Shown piece by piece: positions 30,806-39,641 of a stretch of 64,000 nucleotides of DNA. Made by a program: the position numbers and the translations under genes. Source of the stretch: Hyphomonas sp. (GTDB taxonomy: Bacteria; Pseudomonadota; Alphaproteobacteria; Caulobacterales; Hyphomonadaceae); NCBI RefSeq assembly GCF_016125515.1, contig NZ_WGLO01000018.1, positions 1 to 64,000 on the forward strand, read 5' to 3'. How positions within the stretch are numbered: the first letter of the stretch is position 1; the number at the start of each line of letters is the position of its first letter. Below the pieces are notes generated by a model, which ran no database searches, was not told the origin of the DNA, and worked only from the letters and a program-made list of their open reading frames with translations.

Positions 30806-32707
30806 ATGTCCCCGAAACCCCTTCTGTTCGCTTCGGTTCTCGCTCTGGCTCTGACCGCTTGCGCAGCGGTTCCGGGCGAAGCGGGCCCCTCCGCCGCCAC
30901 TGAAAGTACGCAAGTGGCCGTCCGGCTGTCTCCGGCCGCCCGTGCAACGGCTGTGTTCGAGGCCGATGGCAACCAGGCCACTTATGACGCTCCGCTCGAC
31001 GCGCTGAAGGCCGGCGATACCGCCGGCTACCTTACTTTGCTGGCGCGCATGCCCGCCGACGAGCGCGACGAAGACAAGTTCGCGAATGCCTATCTGGCGC
31101 TGGACCGGGCCTCGGCCGGCGACATGGCAGCAGCGCGCGCCTATCTCAGGCTCACCGGCGATGAAACGTCGGATATGGAGCAGCCCGGTTTCTACCTGTG
31201 GGTCGATGCCTGGCTGAAAGCACTTGAAGGTGATCTTGAAGGCGCCATCAATCGCCACAGGGAAGTCGCCGGCGGCATGCCCGGCATTACGGCAGACCTG
31301 TCCCTCGCCGCGATGCTCGAAGCGGCCGGGCGCAACGATGAGGCGCTTGCCGTCTACGAAGCCCTGACCCCTACCAAGATCCAGGCGCCGGAGCACGAGT
31401 TTGACCCGCAGGGCATCATCTTTGCTCATATCAGCACGGTGATCGTCCGCCACTCGCTGCTGCTGCAGCGTATGGGACGGATCGAAGAGGCCCAGCAGGT
31501 CTACCAGCAACTCGCCGATGCCGAGCCGGAACAGGCCACCAGTTACGCCGCTGCCATTGACAGCCTGCAGACCGGCAAGAACCTCGACAATGAGCCACTG
31601 ACGGTGAAGACCGGGTTCGCGCTGGCCCTGTCTGACGTATCCTACGCGATGCAGCAGCAACGCTACATCCAGACCGTGATGATGGGTGGCACGATCTCAG
31701 GGCTCGACGACAAGCGCACGGCATTCGATCTGGCGATTCTGCTGATCGATCCCGAAAACGAAAACATCCGTGCCGGCGTGATCGACGCGCTCTACAGCGA
31801 GGCGCTGTACCCGGGCGCGGCCCATGTGGCGCTGACAGCGCCGGAGACGTCGCCCTCTCTGCAGATTTCAGCGGCTCAGGCCCTGCTGATGAGCGGTGAT
31901 GAAGCGGCCGCGCGATCCGCCGTCGAACGCGCCCTTGCGATCACTGACGACAAGGACCGCCTTTCGACCCTTTACGGAGCGCTGCAACTGCGCGCCTTGC
32001 TGGATGACCGTCAGGCCGCCTTTGACCTGGTGCCGGAACTGCTCGGCCTTGCCGAAAACCCTGCCGAGAAAGCTGCAGCGCTCGGTGCTTCCAGCTCGAT
32101 CTACTTGCACTTTGGCGAGCCGGCAAAGGCCGCCGAATACGCCCGGGACGCCCGCACCCTCGACGATACACACGAGCGCCGGATGGTGCTGGCCGACGCC
32201 CTCGGCCAGGCCGGGCACATCAATGATGCTCTGGTGATCCTGCGGTCTGAGCGCGTCGCCCGCCCGAACGATCCTTATACGTTGAATTCGCTTGGCTATT
32301 TCCTGATCACTCGGACGGACAAGTATGAGGAAGGCTACAAGGTGCTCGCCAGAGCCCTGTTGTTGGCCGATTCGGACCCTTACATCGCAGATTCCTTCGG
32401 TTGGGCCCTTTATCAGCTCGGCGATCTGGACCGGGCCAAAGGCTTGATCGAAAGCGCCCGCGAGGAGCTATCGCCCCAGAGCCATTGGGAAATCGAGGAT
32501 CATCTCGGCGACATCTACTGGCATCTCGACCGCAAGGACGACGCCCGAGCGGCCTGGAAACTGGCCCTGGACAACTATCCACCCAAGGCGGACGGGGAGC
32601 GGATCGCGGCCAAACTGGCCGATGGCCTGACCACGCCGCGGCCGGAAAAGCGCCCCCTTCCAGAAATTTCACTGGAAGACCTCGAGGTTGAACGTCAGGA
32701 CATCTGA
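30806..32707 (+). CDS. TPR-repeat outer-membrane lipoprotein
   Basis: A 633-residue protein whose N-terminus is a lipoprotein signal (LALALTACAAV, lipidated Cys about residue 17). The rest is helical with many TPR-like units, for example YLTLLARMPADERDEDKF, AMLEAAGRNDEALAVYEAL, RMGRIEEAQQVYQQLADAE and GHINDALVILRSERVARPND. It should be a periplasmic or outer-membrane scaffold; the binding partner is unknown. I use the ATG at 30806, preceded by AAAGGTGGAG, rather than the earlier frame start, because it gives a proper signal peptide. PBP1A follows after 129 bp. Confidence 0.85.
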   Translation: MSPKPLLFASVLALALTACAAVPGEAGPSAATESTQVAVRLSPAARATAVFEADGNQATYDAPLDALKAGDTAGYLTLLARMPADERDEDKFANAYLALDRASAGDMAAARAYLRLTGDETSDMEQPGFYLWVDAWLKALEGDLEGAINRHREVAGGMPGITADLSLAAMLEAAGRNDEALAVYEALTPTKIQAPEHEFDPQGIIFAHISTVIVRHSLLLQRMGRIEEAQQVYQQLADAEPEQATSYAAAIDSLQTGKNLDNEPLTVKTGFALALSDVSYAMQQQRYIQTVMMGGTISGLDDKRTAFDLAILLIDPENENIRAGVIDALYSEALYPGAAHVALTAPETSPSLQISAAQALLMSGDEAAARSAVERALAITDDKDRLSTLYGALQLRALLDDRQAAFDLVPELLGLAENPAEKAAALGASSSIYLHFGEPAKAAEYARDARTLDDTHERRMVLADALGQAGHINDALVILRSERVARPNDPYTLNSLGYFLITRTDKYEEGYKVLARALLLADSDPYIADSFGWALYQLGDLDRAKGLIESAREELSPQSHWEIEDHLGDIYWHLDRKDDARAAWKLALDNYPPKADGERIAAKLADGLTTPRPEKRPLPEISLEDLEVERQDI

Positions 32708-32836
32708 CACTGGCCTCTTTTGTGCGCCGCGCGCGCGCCATAGTATCGCCGGAAACACGTGCGACCCCGTCAGCCTGCCCGGAAGACTGGGGCTGCAATG
32801 GCTTATGGCAGTCGAATCACCGCACAGGCTTAACTG

Positions 32837-35431
32837 ATGACTGACACTCCTCCCCCGACCTTCCGAATGACCCTCGAAAAGTACTCTACTCACCTGAAAT
32901 GGGCGCGGCGGCTTCTGATTGCGGGTCTCGTGCTCTTCGTGATCGCGGTGATCGTTGTGTGGGGCTATTTCGCCGCCCTTGGCCGCGATGTGCCCTCGAT
33001 TGCCAAGCTGAAGCAGTACGAGCCGCCAATCACGTCGCGGGTGCATGCAGGTGATGGCACGCTGATCGCGGAGTTTGCGGACCAGCACCGGGTGTTCGTG
33101 CCTTACGAGTCAATCCCGGAACATGTGATCGAGGCCTTTGTCGCGGCCGAGGACAAGAACTTCTTCAAGCATGATGGTCTCGACTATGCGGGCATCACGC
33201 GCGGCGCGCTGAACTCGGCCAAGAACAAGCTGACCGGCGATGGCGGGCTGCAGGGCGGCTCAACCATCACGCAGCAGGTCGCCAAGAATATGCTGCTGAC
33301 GCGCGACCAGAAACTGGAGCGCAAAGCCAAGGAAGCCATTGTCGCCCAGCGGATGGAGAAGGAATTCACCAAGGGTGAGATCCTCGAACTTTACCTCAAC
33401 GAGATCTATCTCGGTGGCCGCTCCTATGGGGTCGGCTCTGCCGCGTTGAACTATTTCAACAAGTCGCTGACTGAACTCGACCTGTCGGAAGCCGCGATCC
33501 TGGCCTCGCTGGCCCAACTGCCCTCGGCCGTGAACCCCTACACGAACCCGGAGCGTCTGCTGAAGCGGCGCAACTACGTGCTCGGCCGCATGGTCGAAGA
33601 TGGCTACATCACCCAGGAAGAGGCCGACGAGGCCAAAGCAAAGCCTCTGACGACGACCAAGCGCCTGCGTGGCCCCGAATACGCCGCAACCACCTATTTT
33701 GTTCAGGAACTGCGTCAGGACCTGATCAAGACCTATGGCGAAGACACACTCGAACAGGGCGGCCTGTCCATCCGGTCGACCATCGACACTCGTCTCCAGC
33801 TGGCCGCCCAGTCCGCCCTGCAGAACGGCCTGATCGCCTATGACCGCCGCCATGGCTGGCGTGGGCCGATCACGATTCTGCCTGTTGACGACAATGCCGT
33901 CGAAGCCCTGAAAGCCGTTAAACTGCCGGGCGGTTACGGCACCTGGGAAGCTGCACTGGTCACTAAAGTAGGCACCAATTCCGCCGACCTTCTGTTGACC
34001 GACGGCGCGAAGATCAAACTCCCCGTCGACGAGATCAAATGGGCCCAGACCTACAAGCCTGAGAAAGGCAAGGCCGGCCTCCAGGTCGGACATGTCATCC
34101 TTGCCGAACTGAAGCGCCAGGCGCTCAATCCGAGCGAAGCTAGCGCGCCGCCGGAATCGGCGGAGCTCGATCCGGATGGCAATCCGATCGCAATGCCCAA
34201 CCCCGAGCCCGTCATGGTGCCGGTCGGCAACGCCACGCTGCGCCAGGTGCCGGAAGTGGACGGCGCGCTTGTCGCCCTCGACCCTCATACCGGCCGCGTT
34301 CTGGCGATGCAGGGCGGCTACTCGTTCTTCAAATCAAGCTTCAACCGTGTCACCCAGGCCAAGCGTCAGCCCGGCTCCAGCTTCAAGGCCTTCGTCTACG
34401 CAGCGGCGCTCGAAAAGGGCTACACGCCGGCCACCCGCATGCTGGACGCGCCCTTCGTGTCCTATGACGTGTCGACCCAGAAATACTGGGCACCCAAAAA
34501 CTACACGGCGGGCCAGTCCTACGGCATGGTCACCCTGCGCGTGGCACTCGAGAAGTCGCTGAACCAGGTCACCGCGCGTGTCGCGCAGGATATCGGCATG
34601 CAGTCGGTCTCGGATCTGGCAGAACGTGTGGGTGTCTATGAAAAGCTGCCGCCTTACGCTGCTATGTCGCTCGGCGCCGGCGACACCGAACTGATGAACC
34701 TCGTGCGCGGCTATGCGGCCTTCGTGAACGGCGGCAAGAAGGTCACTCCCACCCTTCTGGACCGCGTCCAGGACCGCTACGGCCACACCCTCTACCGCAA
34801 TGACCAGCGCGCCTGCGAAGGCTGCAAGGCCGACGACTGGAACGGCGAGGAGCCGCCGGAACTCCCTGACACGCGCGACCAGGTCGTCGATCCCATCGTC
34901 GCCTACCAGATCACGCATATGCTCGAAGGCGTCGTCGAACGCGGCACCGGTCGCCGGGCACTCCGCGTCGGCAAGCCGCTCGCGGGCAAGACCGGCACGA
35001 CCGACGACTACCGCGACGCAATCTTCGTCGGCTTCTCGCCGGACCTCGTGGTCGGCGTGCGCATCGGCTTCGACGACAACCGTCCGCTGGGCGAAGGTGA
35101 AGCGGGCGGCTCAGTCGCCGCGCCGATCTTCACCGAGTTCATGGAGAAGGCTCTGGAGAACGAACCGCCGACGCCGTTCCGCATCCCGCCGGGCGTGCGC
35201 CTCGTCAAGATCGACGCGCGCACCGGCGCCCTCGCCTCCGGCAGCGGCCCCGGCGTGATCGACGAAGCCTTCCGCCCCGGCACCGAACCGGGCCTCACGG
35301 TGTTCAACGCTGCGGAAGACTGCCTGTCGATTTCCGGTTCATGCGGTCCGAGTTCGGACGGCGCCGCGACGTCTCCCGACGGCACAAATCCAGGCGACAC
35401 CGCCGACGAGAACCTCGACGGCATCTTCTGA
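32837..35431 (+). CDS. mrcA: Bifunctional penicillin-binding protein 1A
   Basis: An 864-residue class A PBP, a glycosyltransferase and DD-transpeptidase that builds peptidoglycan. A transmembrane helix spans about residues 25-50. The glycosyltransferase domain has EDKNFFKHDGLDYAG and QGGSTITQQVAKN. The transpeptidase domain has the catalytic SxxK (GSSFKAFVYAA), SLN as the SxN motif, and GKTGTTDDYRDA as KTG. Between the two domains is the OB-like insertion of PBP1A proteins. The C-terminus is a Ser/Gly/Pro-poor, acidic tail. It is transcribed apart from prfB, which has its own promoter-like sequence. Confidence 0.95.
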   Translation: MTDTPPPTFRMTLEKYSTHLKWARRLLIAGLVLFVIAVIVVWGYFAALGRDVPSIAKLKQYEPPITSRVHAGDGTLIAEFADQHRVFVPYESIPEHVIEAFVAAEDKNFFKHDGLDYAGITRGALNSAKNKLTGDGGLQGGSTITQQVAKNMLLTRDQKLERKAKEAIVAQRMEKEFTKGEILELYLNEIYLGGRSYGVGSAALNYFNKSLTELDLSEAAILASLAQLPSAVNPYTNPERLLKRRNYVLGRMVEDGYITQEEADEAKAKPLTTTKRLRGPEYAATTYFVQELRQDLIKTYGEDTLEQGGLSIRSTIDTRLQLAAQSALQNGLIAYDRRHGWRGPITILPVDDNAVEALKAVKLPGGYGTWEAALVTKVGTNSADLLLTDGAKIKLPVDEIKWAQTYKPEKGKAGLQVGHVILAELKRQALNPSEASAPPESAELDPDGNPIAMPNPEPVMVPVGNATLRQVPEVDGALVALDPHTGRVLAMQGGYSFFKSSFNRVTQAKRQPGSSFKAFVYAAALEKGYTPATRMLDAPFVSYDVSTQKYWAPKNYTAGQSYGMVTLRVALEKSLNQVTARVAQDIGMQSVSDLAERVGVYEKLPPYAAMSLGAGDTELMNLVRGYAAFVNGGKKVTPTLLDRVQDRYGHTLYRNDQRACEGCKADDWNGEEPPELPDTRDQVVDPIVAYQITHMLEGVVERGTGRRALRVGKPLAGKTGTTDDYRDAIFVGFSPDLVVGVRIGFDDNRPLGEGEAGGSVAAPIFTEFMEKALENEPPTPFRIPPGVRLVKIDARTGALASGSGPGVIDEAFRPGTEPGLTVFNAAEDCLSISGSCGPSSDGAATSPDGTNPGDTADENLDGIF

Positions 35432-35456
35432 CGCACAGGATGCCGCACGACGTGCT

Positions 35457-35485
35457 TTGACCGCCCCTCCGGGCGCGTCTATAGC
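35457..35485 (+). promoter_or_regulatory. Candidate promoter of prfB
   Basis: TTGACC (35457-35462) and CTATAG (35479-35484) are 16 bp apart, close to the alphaproteobacterial housekeeping pattern. They lie about 40 bp ahead of prfB and just after the PBP1A gene. The extended -10 (TCTATAGC) also resembles the Caulobacter GCTANAWC element. Confidence 0.5.
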
Positions 35486-35526
35486 GCGTTCAACATCATA
35501 GACCCGAAGTTGAAGGAGGCGCTGCC

Positions 35527-36634
35527 ATGTCCGCCGAAATCCGTTCCCTGATCGACCAGATTCGCCAGTCAAGCGCCTTGCTACGGAGGCGTCTTTGACT
35601 GGGATACAGCCACAAAACGACTGGATGAGCTGACGGCCCTGTCCGAACGCCCGGGTTTCTGGGACGATCCGCAGGAAGCGCAGAAACTGATGCGCGAGCG
35701 TCAGAAACTGGCTGATGGTATTGCCGTCGTCCAGTCGCTCGAAAAGGACATCGCAGACGCGCCCGAACTGATGGAGCTCGCCGAAGGTGATCCCGCCATG
35801 CTGGCCGACCTGCAGGCTTCGCTCACCCGCGCGGCCGAAACCGGCGCCAAGGCAGAACTGGCCGCGCTCCTCTCGGGCGAAGCTGACGGCAATGACTGCT
35901 ATGTGCAGATCAATGCGGGCGAAGGCGGCACCGAATCGCAGGACTGGGCGTCCATCCTGCGCCGCATGTATGTCCGCTGGGCCGAAAAGCACGGCTTTCA
36001 GGTCGAGGAGCTGGACGAGCGCGAAGGCGAAGAAGCCGGCATCAAATCCGCAACGATCCAGGTCAAGGGCGAGAACGCCTATGGCTGGCTGAAATCGGAA
36101 ACCGGCGTGCACCGCCTCGTCCGGATTTCGCCCTATGATTCTTCGGCGCGCCGGCACACGTCCTTCTCATCGGTCAGTGTCACACCGGTGATCGATGACA
36201 AGATCGACATCGAAATCAATCCCGCCGATGTGCGCACCGACACGTATCGCGCCTCGGGCGCCGGTGGCCAGCACGTCAACCGGACCGACTCGGCCGTGCG
36301 TCTCACGCACATCCCCACCAACACCGTGGTGCAGTGCCAGAACGGCCGCTCGCAGCACCAGAACCGGGATGAGGCCTGGCGGATGCTACGCTCGAAGCTC
36401 TATGAGCTTGAGCTGCAGAAACGCAAATCCGTTGCCGATGCTCAGTATGCTGACAAGAGCGCGATCGGCTTCGGCCACCAGATTCGCTCCTATGTCCTGC
36501 AGCCCTATCAGATGGTGAAAGACCTTCGCACCGATGTCGAAACGTCCGACACAGGCGGCGTGCTGGATGGCGACATCGACCGGTTCCTGTCTGCCTCACT
36601 GGCGGCGTCGGTCGCCAAGGAAGAGACACAGTGA
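35527..36634 (+). CDS. prfB: Peptide chain release factor 2 (programmed +1 frameshift)
   Basis: A 368-residue RF2 that releases peptides at UGA and UAA codons. Translation starts at ATG 35527, reads 23 codons to CTT (35593-35595), meets in-frame TGA (35596-35598), and continues in the +1 frame from GAC (35597). The Shine-Dalgarno-like GGAGG (35585-35589) sits three bases ahead of CTT, as in the classical RF2 autoregulatory shift. The main domain has [12 protein letters not shown], and the peptidyl-tRNA hydrolysis motif GGQ lies in [17 protein letters not shown]. The codon-recognition region ([13 protein letters not shown]) carries the RF2-type SPF-like tripeptide segment. The stop overlaps the next gene as GTGA. 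Confidence 0.96.
35585..35599 (+). promoter_or_regulatory. prfB: Programmed +1 ribosomal frameshift site of prfB
   Basis: GGAGG (35585-35589) followed after three bases by CTTTGAC (35593-35599). The ribosome stalls at TGA when RF2 is scarce and slips forward one base, giving full-length RF2. The layout matches the well-known site in many bacteria. Confidence 0.95.
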
Positions 36635-37272
36635 CGAAACCGTCGCTCCCAGCGGATTCCGGCAAGAAGCCGGCAACGGTTCGTGTACGGGGGCGGCTGA
36701 TCAACTGGAGCGACGAACGCGGGTTTGGCTTCCTCGCCCCCGAGGGCGGCGGACAGGATGTCTTCGTCCATGCCAGCGCCTTCGCCAAGGAGGGGCGTCA
36801 CATCGAGATCGGCTGCGAGTACGCGTTTTCGGTCGATATCGGCAAGGACGGCCGCCCGAAAGCCAAGCGCGTCACGCTCGTCGTTGAGCCGAAAGCCAAG
36901 CCCAGCCTGTCCTCCCAGATTCTCCAGCGCGGCCCGCGCTTTCTGGTCATTCCGGCATTCATCTTCATCGTGCTGGCCATCGAAGCGGTCCAACCGGTCT
37001 CACCGAATTGGTTTGTCATCTACGGCGTCGCCAGTGTGGCCTGTTTCGCAGGTTACGGGCTCGACAAGCTAGCTGCTAACCAGAAAGCCTGGCGCGTTTC
37101 GGAAACCATCCTCCTGCTGATCGGTCTCGTCGGCGGCTGGCCGGGCGCGATCGTCGCCCAGGAAGTTTTCCGCCACAAAACGCAGAAGCGCTCCTTCCGT
37201 ACACTGTTCTGGATGAGCGTCGCCATCAACATGGCCGCTTTCGTCCAGATCAACGTTTTTGCGACACGGTGA
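36631..37272 (+). CDS. Cold-shock domain fused to a DUF1294 membrane domain
   Basis: A 213-residue protein with two parts. The N-terminal cold-shock domain (residues 10-80) has the RNA-binding RNP1-like motif GFGFLAP and VFVHASAF. The C-terminal DUF1294 domain has about four hydrophobic helices ([64 protein letters not shown]) with the family signature [10 protein letters not shown]. This fusion recurs in bacteria, but its role is unknown. The GTG start overlaps the prfB stop (GTGA), so it is probably coupled. Its 3' end overlaps convergent mutY by 23 bp. Confidence 0.87.
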   Translation: MTKPSLPADSGKKPATVRVRGRLINWSDERGFGFLAPEGGGQDVFVHASAFAKEGRHIEIGCEYAFSVDIGKDGRPKAKRVTLVVEPKAKPSLSSQILQRGPRFLVIPAFIFIVLAIEAVQPVSPNWFVIYGVASVACFAGYGLDKLAANQKAWRVSETILLLIGLVGGWPGAIVAQEVFRHKTQKRSFRTLFWMSVAINMAAFVQINVFATR

Positions 37273-38296
37273 TCCCGCCGAGCGCGGCGGCCTTGGAAAA
37301 CACGGTCGGCAATCCGGCCACCTGATCCGTCTCAGCCCAGAAGCCGTCCGGCAAATCCTTGCTGCGTGCCTCGGCGCTCCACACTGTGAGGTGCAAGCTG
37401 AAATGCGTGAACACGTGGCGCACGTCTCCGGCTTCGGTCCAGACGGCGTCCAGCGGTGGCTCGTGAGGGCCGCGCTTTTCGCTCCACTCCGAGGTCGGCA
37501 AGGCCAGCATACCGCCCAGCAATCCTGAAGGCTCCCGGCGCACCAGCCACACCCTGCCCCTGCGCGTCAGCACATAGGCCGAGCCAAAACGCACCGGCCG
37601 GGCCACTTTCTCGGGCTTCACCGGGTAGCGTTCCGGATTCCCTTCCGTCCGGGCCCGGCAAAGCTCAGCCAACGGACAGAGCGCGCAGTTCGGGCTCTTG
37701 GGCGTGCATACGGTCGCGCCAAGGTCCATCAGCGCCTCGGCAAAGTCACCCGGCCGATCCGCCGGCACGAGATCGCGGGCGATCGCACCGATGCGCTTCT
37801 TTGCTGCCGCCCAATCCTCCTTCATCGCCAGTAGGCGTGCGAAAACCCTCTCGGCATTGCCGTCGACGGCCGGCGTGCGCTCCCCGAAGGCCAGCGCCGC
37901 GATGGCGCCCGCCGTGTAAGGCCCGATCCCCGGCAGTGCGCGCAGCCCGGACTCGGTCCGGGGAAAGCCGCCCAGAGCCACCACTTCGCGGGCGCACTTC
38001 AGAAGGTTGCGGGCCCGCGCATAATAGCCGAGCCCCGCCCAGGCATGCATCACGTCCTCGTCCCTGGCTGCAGCGAGGGCTTCGACGCTGGGCCACCGGG
38101 TCGTGAACGATTCGAAGTAGGGTGCAGCGTGCGGCACTGTGGTTTGCTGCAGCATGATTTCAGATAACCACACGCGGTAGGGATCGCGCGCCACGCCGCG
38201 CGGGCTGCGCCAAGGCAGCGTCCGGGCCGATCTGTCGAACCAGGCCAGTAACAAGGGCGCGAGGCGCGTGAGCGTTTTGTCACTTTTGCGGCTCAT
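37250..38296 (-). CDS. mutY: A/G-specific adenine DNA glycosylase MutY
   Basis: A 348-residue glycosylase that removes adenine opposite 8-oxoguanine. The N-terminal domain has SEIMLQQTTVPHAAPYF, the helix-hairpin-helix LPGIGPYTAGAIAALAFG and the catalytic VDGNAERVFARL. The 4Fe-4S motif CTPKSPNCALCPLAELC shows C-x6-C-x2-C-x5-C. The C-terminal NUDIX-like domain follows (YVLTRRGRVWLVRREPSGLLGG), reading 8-oxoguanine. The start matches the family. It is divergent from the dciA-like gene, with only 39 bp between the two starts. Confidence 0.96.
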   Translation of the reverse strand: MSRKSDKTLTRLAPLLLAWFDRSARTLPWRSPRGVARDPYRVWLSEIMLQQTTVPHAAPYFESFTTRWPSVEALAAARDEDVMHAWAGLGYYARARNLLKCAREVVALGGFPRTESGLRALPGIGPYTAGAIAALAFGERTPAVDGNAERVFARLLAMKEDWAAAKKRIGAIARDLVPADRPGDFAEALMDLGATVCTPKSPNCALCPLAELCRARTEGNPERYPVKPEKVARPVRFGSAYVLTRRGRVWLVRREPSGLLGGMLALPTSEWSEKRGPHEPPLDAVWTEAGDVRHVFTHFSLHLTVWSAEARSKDLPDGFWAETDQVAGLPTVFSKAAALGGITVSQKR

Positions 38297-38335
38297 GCCT
38301 TTTCCTCGCCTCAGAAGCCGTGCAGATTTGCGATC

Positions 38336-38875
38336 ATGGTGCAGAGATCAACCCTCGATCCGCTCGAAGAAGCCCGCGCGCTGGTCCGGCTGCGGTACAC
38401 GCGGGCCCGCGCCTTGCGAGCGCCCATGAAACCGCTCTCGATCGCGGCTGACCGTGTGGGCCGAAAGACCGGCGCTGCCAAGCTGCCTCCGCTCAAGCTG
38501 CTGCAGGCGCGTTGGCGTGAGATTGCCGGCGACCAGCTCTATCGCTTTTCCCATCCCGAAAAACTGAGTTCTTCCAAGGACGGGCGCATCCTCACCTTGC
38601 GCGTCGTCCCGCAGGCCGCTCCGCTCGTCCAGCACCAGTCCGAGACCATCCGCCAGCGCGTTTCTGTCGCCGCAGGCGGTGACATTACCGGCATCCGCAT
38701 CGTGCAGGGCACCATCTCCCGCGGCGCCGAAACGGTCACCTATCGCCCCAAGGCTCGCGCCCTGACGAGGGACGAGGCCGCAACCCTCGAATCAGGCGCC
38801 AATCAGATTGAAAACACACGCCTGCGCGCCGCATTTGTGGCTTTGGGCAAGGCTGTGCTATCGGCGGACCCGTAA
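38336..38875 (+). CDS. DciA-like DUF721 protein
   Basis: A 179-residue protein with the DUF721 core (LKLLQARWREIAGDQLYRFSHPEKL), followed by LTLRVVPQAAPLVQHQSETIRQRV. Members of this family in bacteria without DnaC/DnaI (DciA) act with the replicative helicase; others are RNA-binding. The replication role is taken from the family. The N-terminal 30 residues are basic. It is the first of three rightward genes before the CtrA-like region; dsbA and smc follow after a 64-bp gap. Confidence 0.8.
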   Translation: MVQRSTLDPLEEARALVRLRYTRARALRAPMKPLSIAADRVGRKTGAAKLPPLKLLQARWREIAGDQLYRFSHPEKLSSSKDGRILTLRVVPQAAPLVQHQSETIRQRVSVAAGGDITGIRIVQGTISRGAETVTYRPKARALTRDEAATLESGANQIENTRLRAAFVALGKAVLSADP

Positions 38876-38893
38876 ACAACGAGCCCGGTTTCC

Positions 38894-38930
38894 TTAACCA
38901 TTTGGCAACCGGTGCGACTCATTCCTTAAC
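38894..38930 (+). promoter_or_regulatory. CtrA-like box with GANTC site upstream of dsbA-smc
   Basis: TTAACCATTTGGCAAC (38894-38909) reads as TTAA-N7-GCAAC, close to the CtrA consensus TTAA-N7-TTAAC. A GANTC site (GACTC, 38916-38920) and another TTAAC (38926-38930) follow in the same 64-bp gap. The arrangement suggests cell-cycle control of the downstream genes, as at ccrM. Confidence 0.45.
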
Positions 38931-38939
38931 GCGAGGCTT

Positions 38940-39626
38940 ATGACCATGGCATCTCTTTCCCGGCGTTTGGCCCTTTTGGCCGTTTCGGCCCTGGCCCTCG
39001 TGGCTTGTGGCGCAGCAAACAGTGATGGCAACAAGACCGAAACGCCCGCTGCGGCGTCCAGCACGGTCGAGGCCGGTGAGCTTGGACACATCAAGGGCGA
39101 CAAGAATGCGCCGATCACGCTGGTCGAATACGCTTCGCCGACCTGCCCGGCCTGCAAATACTTCCACGACTCCATCCTGCCGACGCTCGAAGAGAAGTAC
39201 ATCTCGACCGGCAAGCTGAAGCTCGTCTACCGCGAATTCCCGATTCACGGCGCCCCGGACGTCGCGGCCTATGTAGTCGCGCGATGCGCCGGAGACGACA
39301 AGTACTTCGACGTGCTCGACGACCTGTTCGCCAATCAGGAAGGCATCGTCCAGGCTGCCCAGGTCGGCGCACTCGGCGGCATGCTGAAGACTGTGGCCAA
39401 GCGCCACGGCATCGAAACCGACGAAGCCTTCGACGCTTGCATGGCGGACCGGTCGATCCGCGACAAGCTCGCCGCCGTCTACCAGACTGCCGAACAGTAC
39501 AACGTCAGCGGCACCCCCACTTTCATCCTCGACGGCAAGGTGCGTGACTTCGACGGCGACTTCCGATCGGCCGAAGGTTTCTCCCGCCAGATCGATGCCC
39601 TGCTCGCCGAAAAGGGCGTGCAGTAG
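38940..39626 (+). CDS. DsbA-family thiol oxidoreductase lipoprotein
   Basis: A 228-residue periplasmic thioredoxin-fold protein. An N-terminal signal (LALLAVSALALVACG) ends in a lipobox with Cys22 or so, so it should be lipid-anchored. The redox motif CPAC (SPTCPACKYFHDS) and the cis-proline GTPTFILDG are present. The family includes DsbA-like oxidases and DsbG/ScsC-type isomerases, and I cannot choose between them. It lies 15 bp ahead of smc and is probably cotranscribed with it. Confidence 0.88.
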   Translation: MTMASLSRRLALLAVSALALVACGAANSDGNKTETPAAASSTVEAGELGHIKGDKNAPITLVEYASPTCPACKYFHDSILPTLEEKYISTGKLKLVYREFPIHGAPDVAAYVVARCAGDDKYFDVLDDLFANQEGIVQAAQVGALGGMLKTVAKRHGIETDEAFDACMADRSIRDKLAAVYQTAEQYNVSGTPTFILDGKVRDFDGDFRSAEGFSRQIDALLAEKGVQ

Positions 39627-39641
39627 CCATGAGGTCCCGGC

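Noticed and set aside
29080-30981. 633-codon minus-strand frame opposite the ETF-QO gene
   Set aside because: ETF-QO on the plus strand has all motifs and a ribosome-binding site; the antisense product is compositionally odd.
33260-34288. 342-codon minus-strand frame inside the PBP1A gene
   Set aside because: PBP1A motifs are complete on the other strand; this is a shadow.
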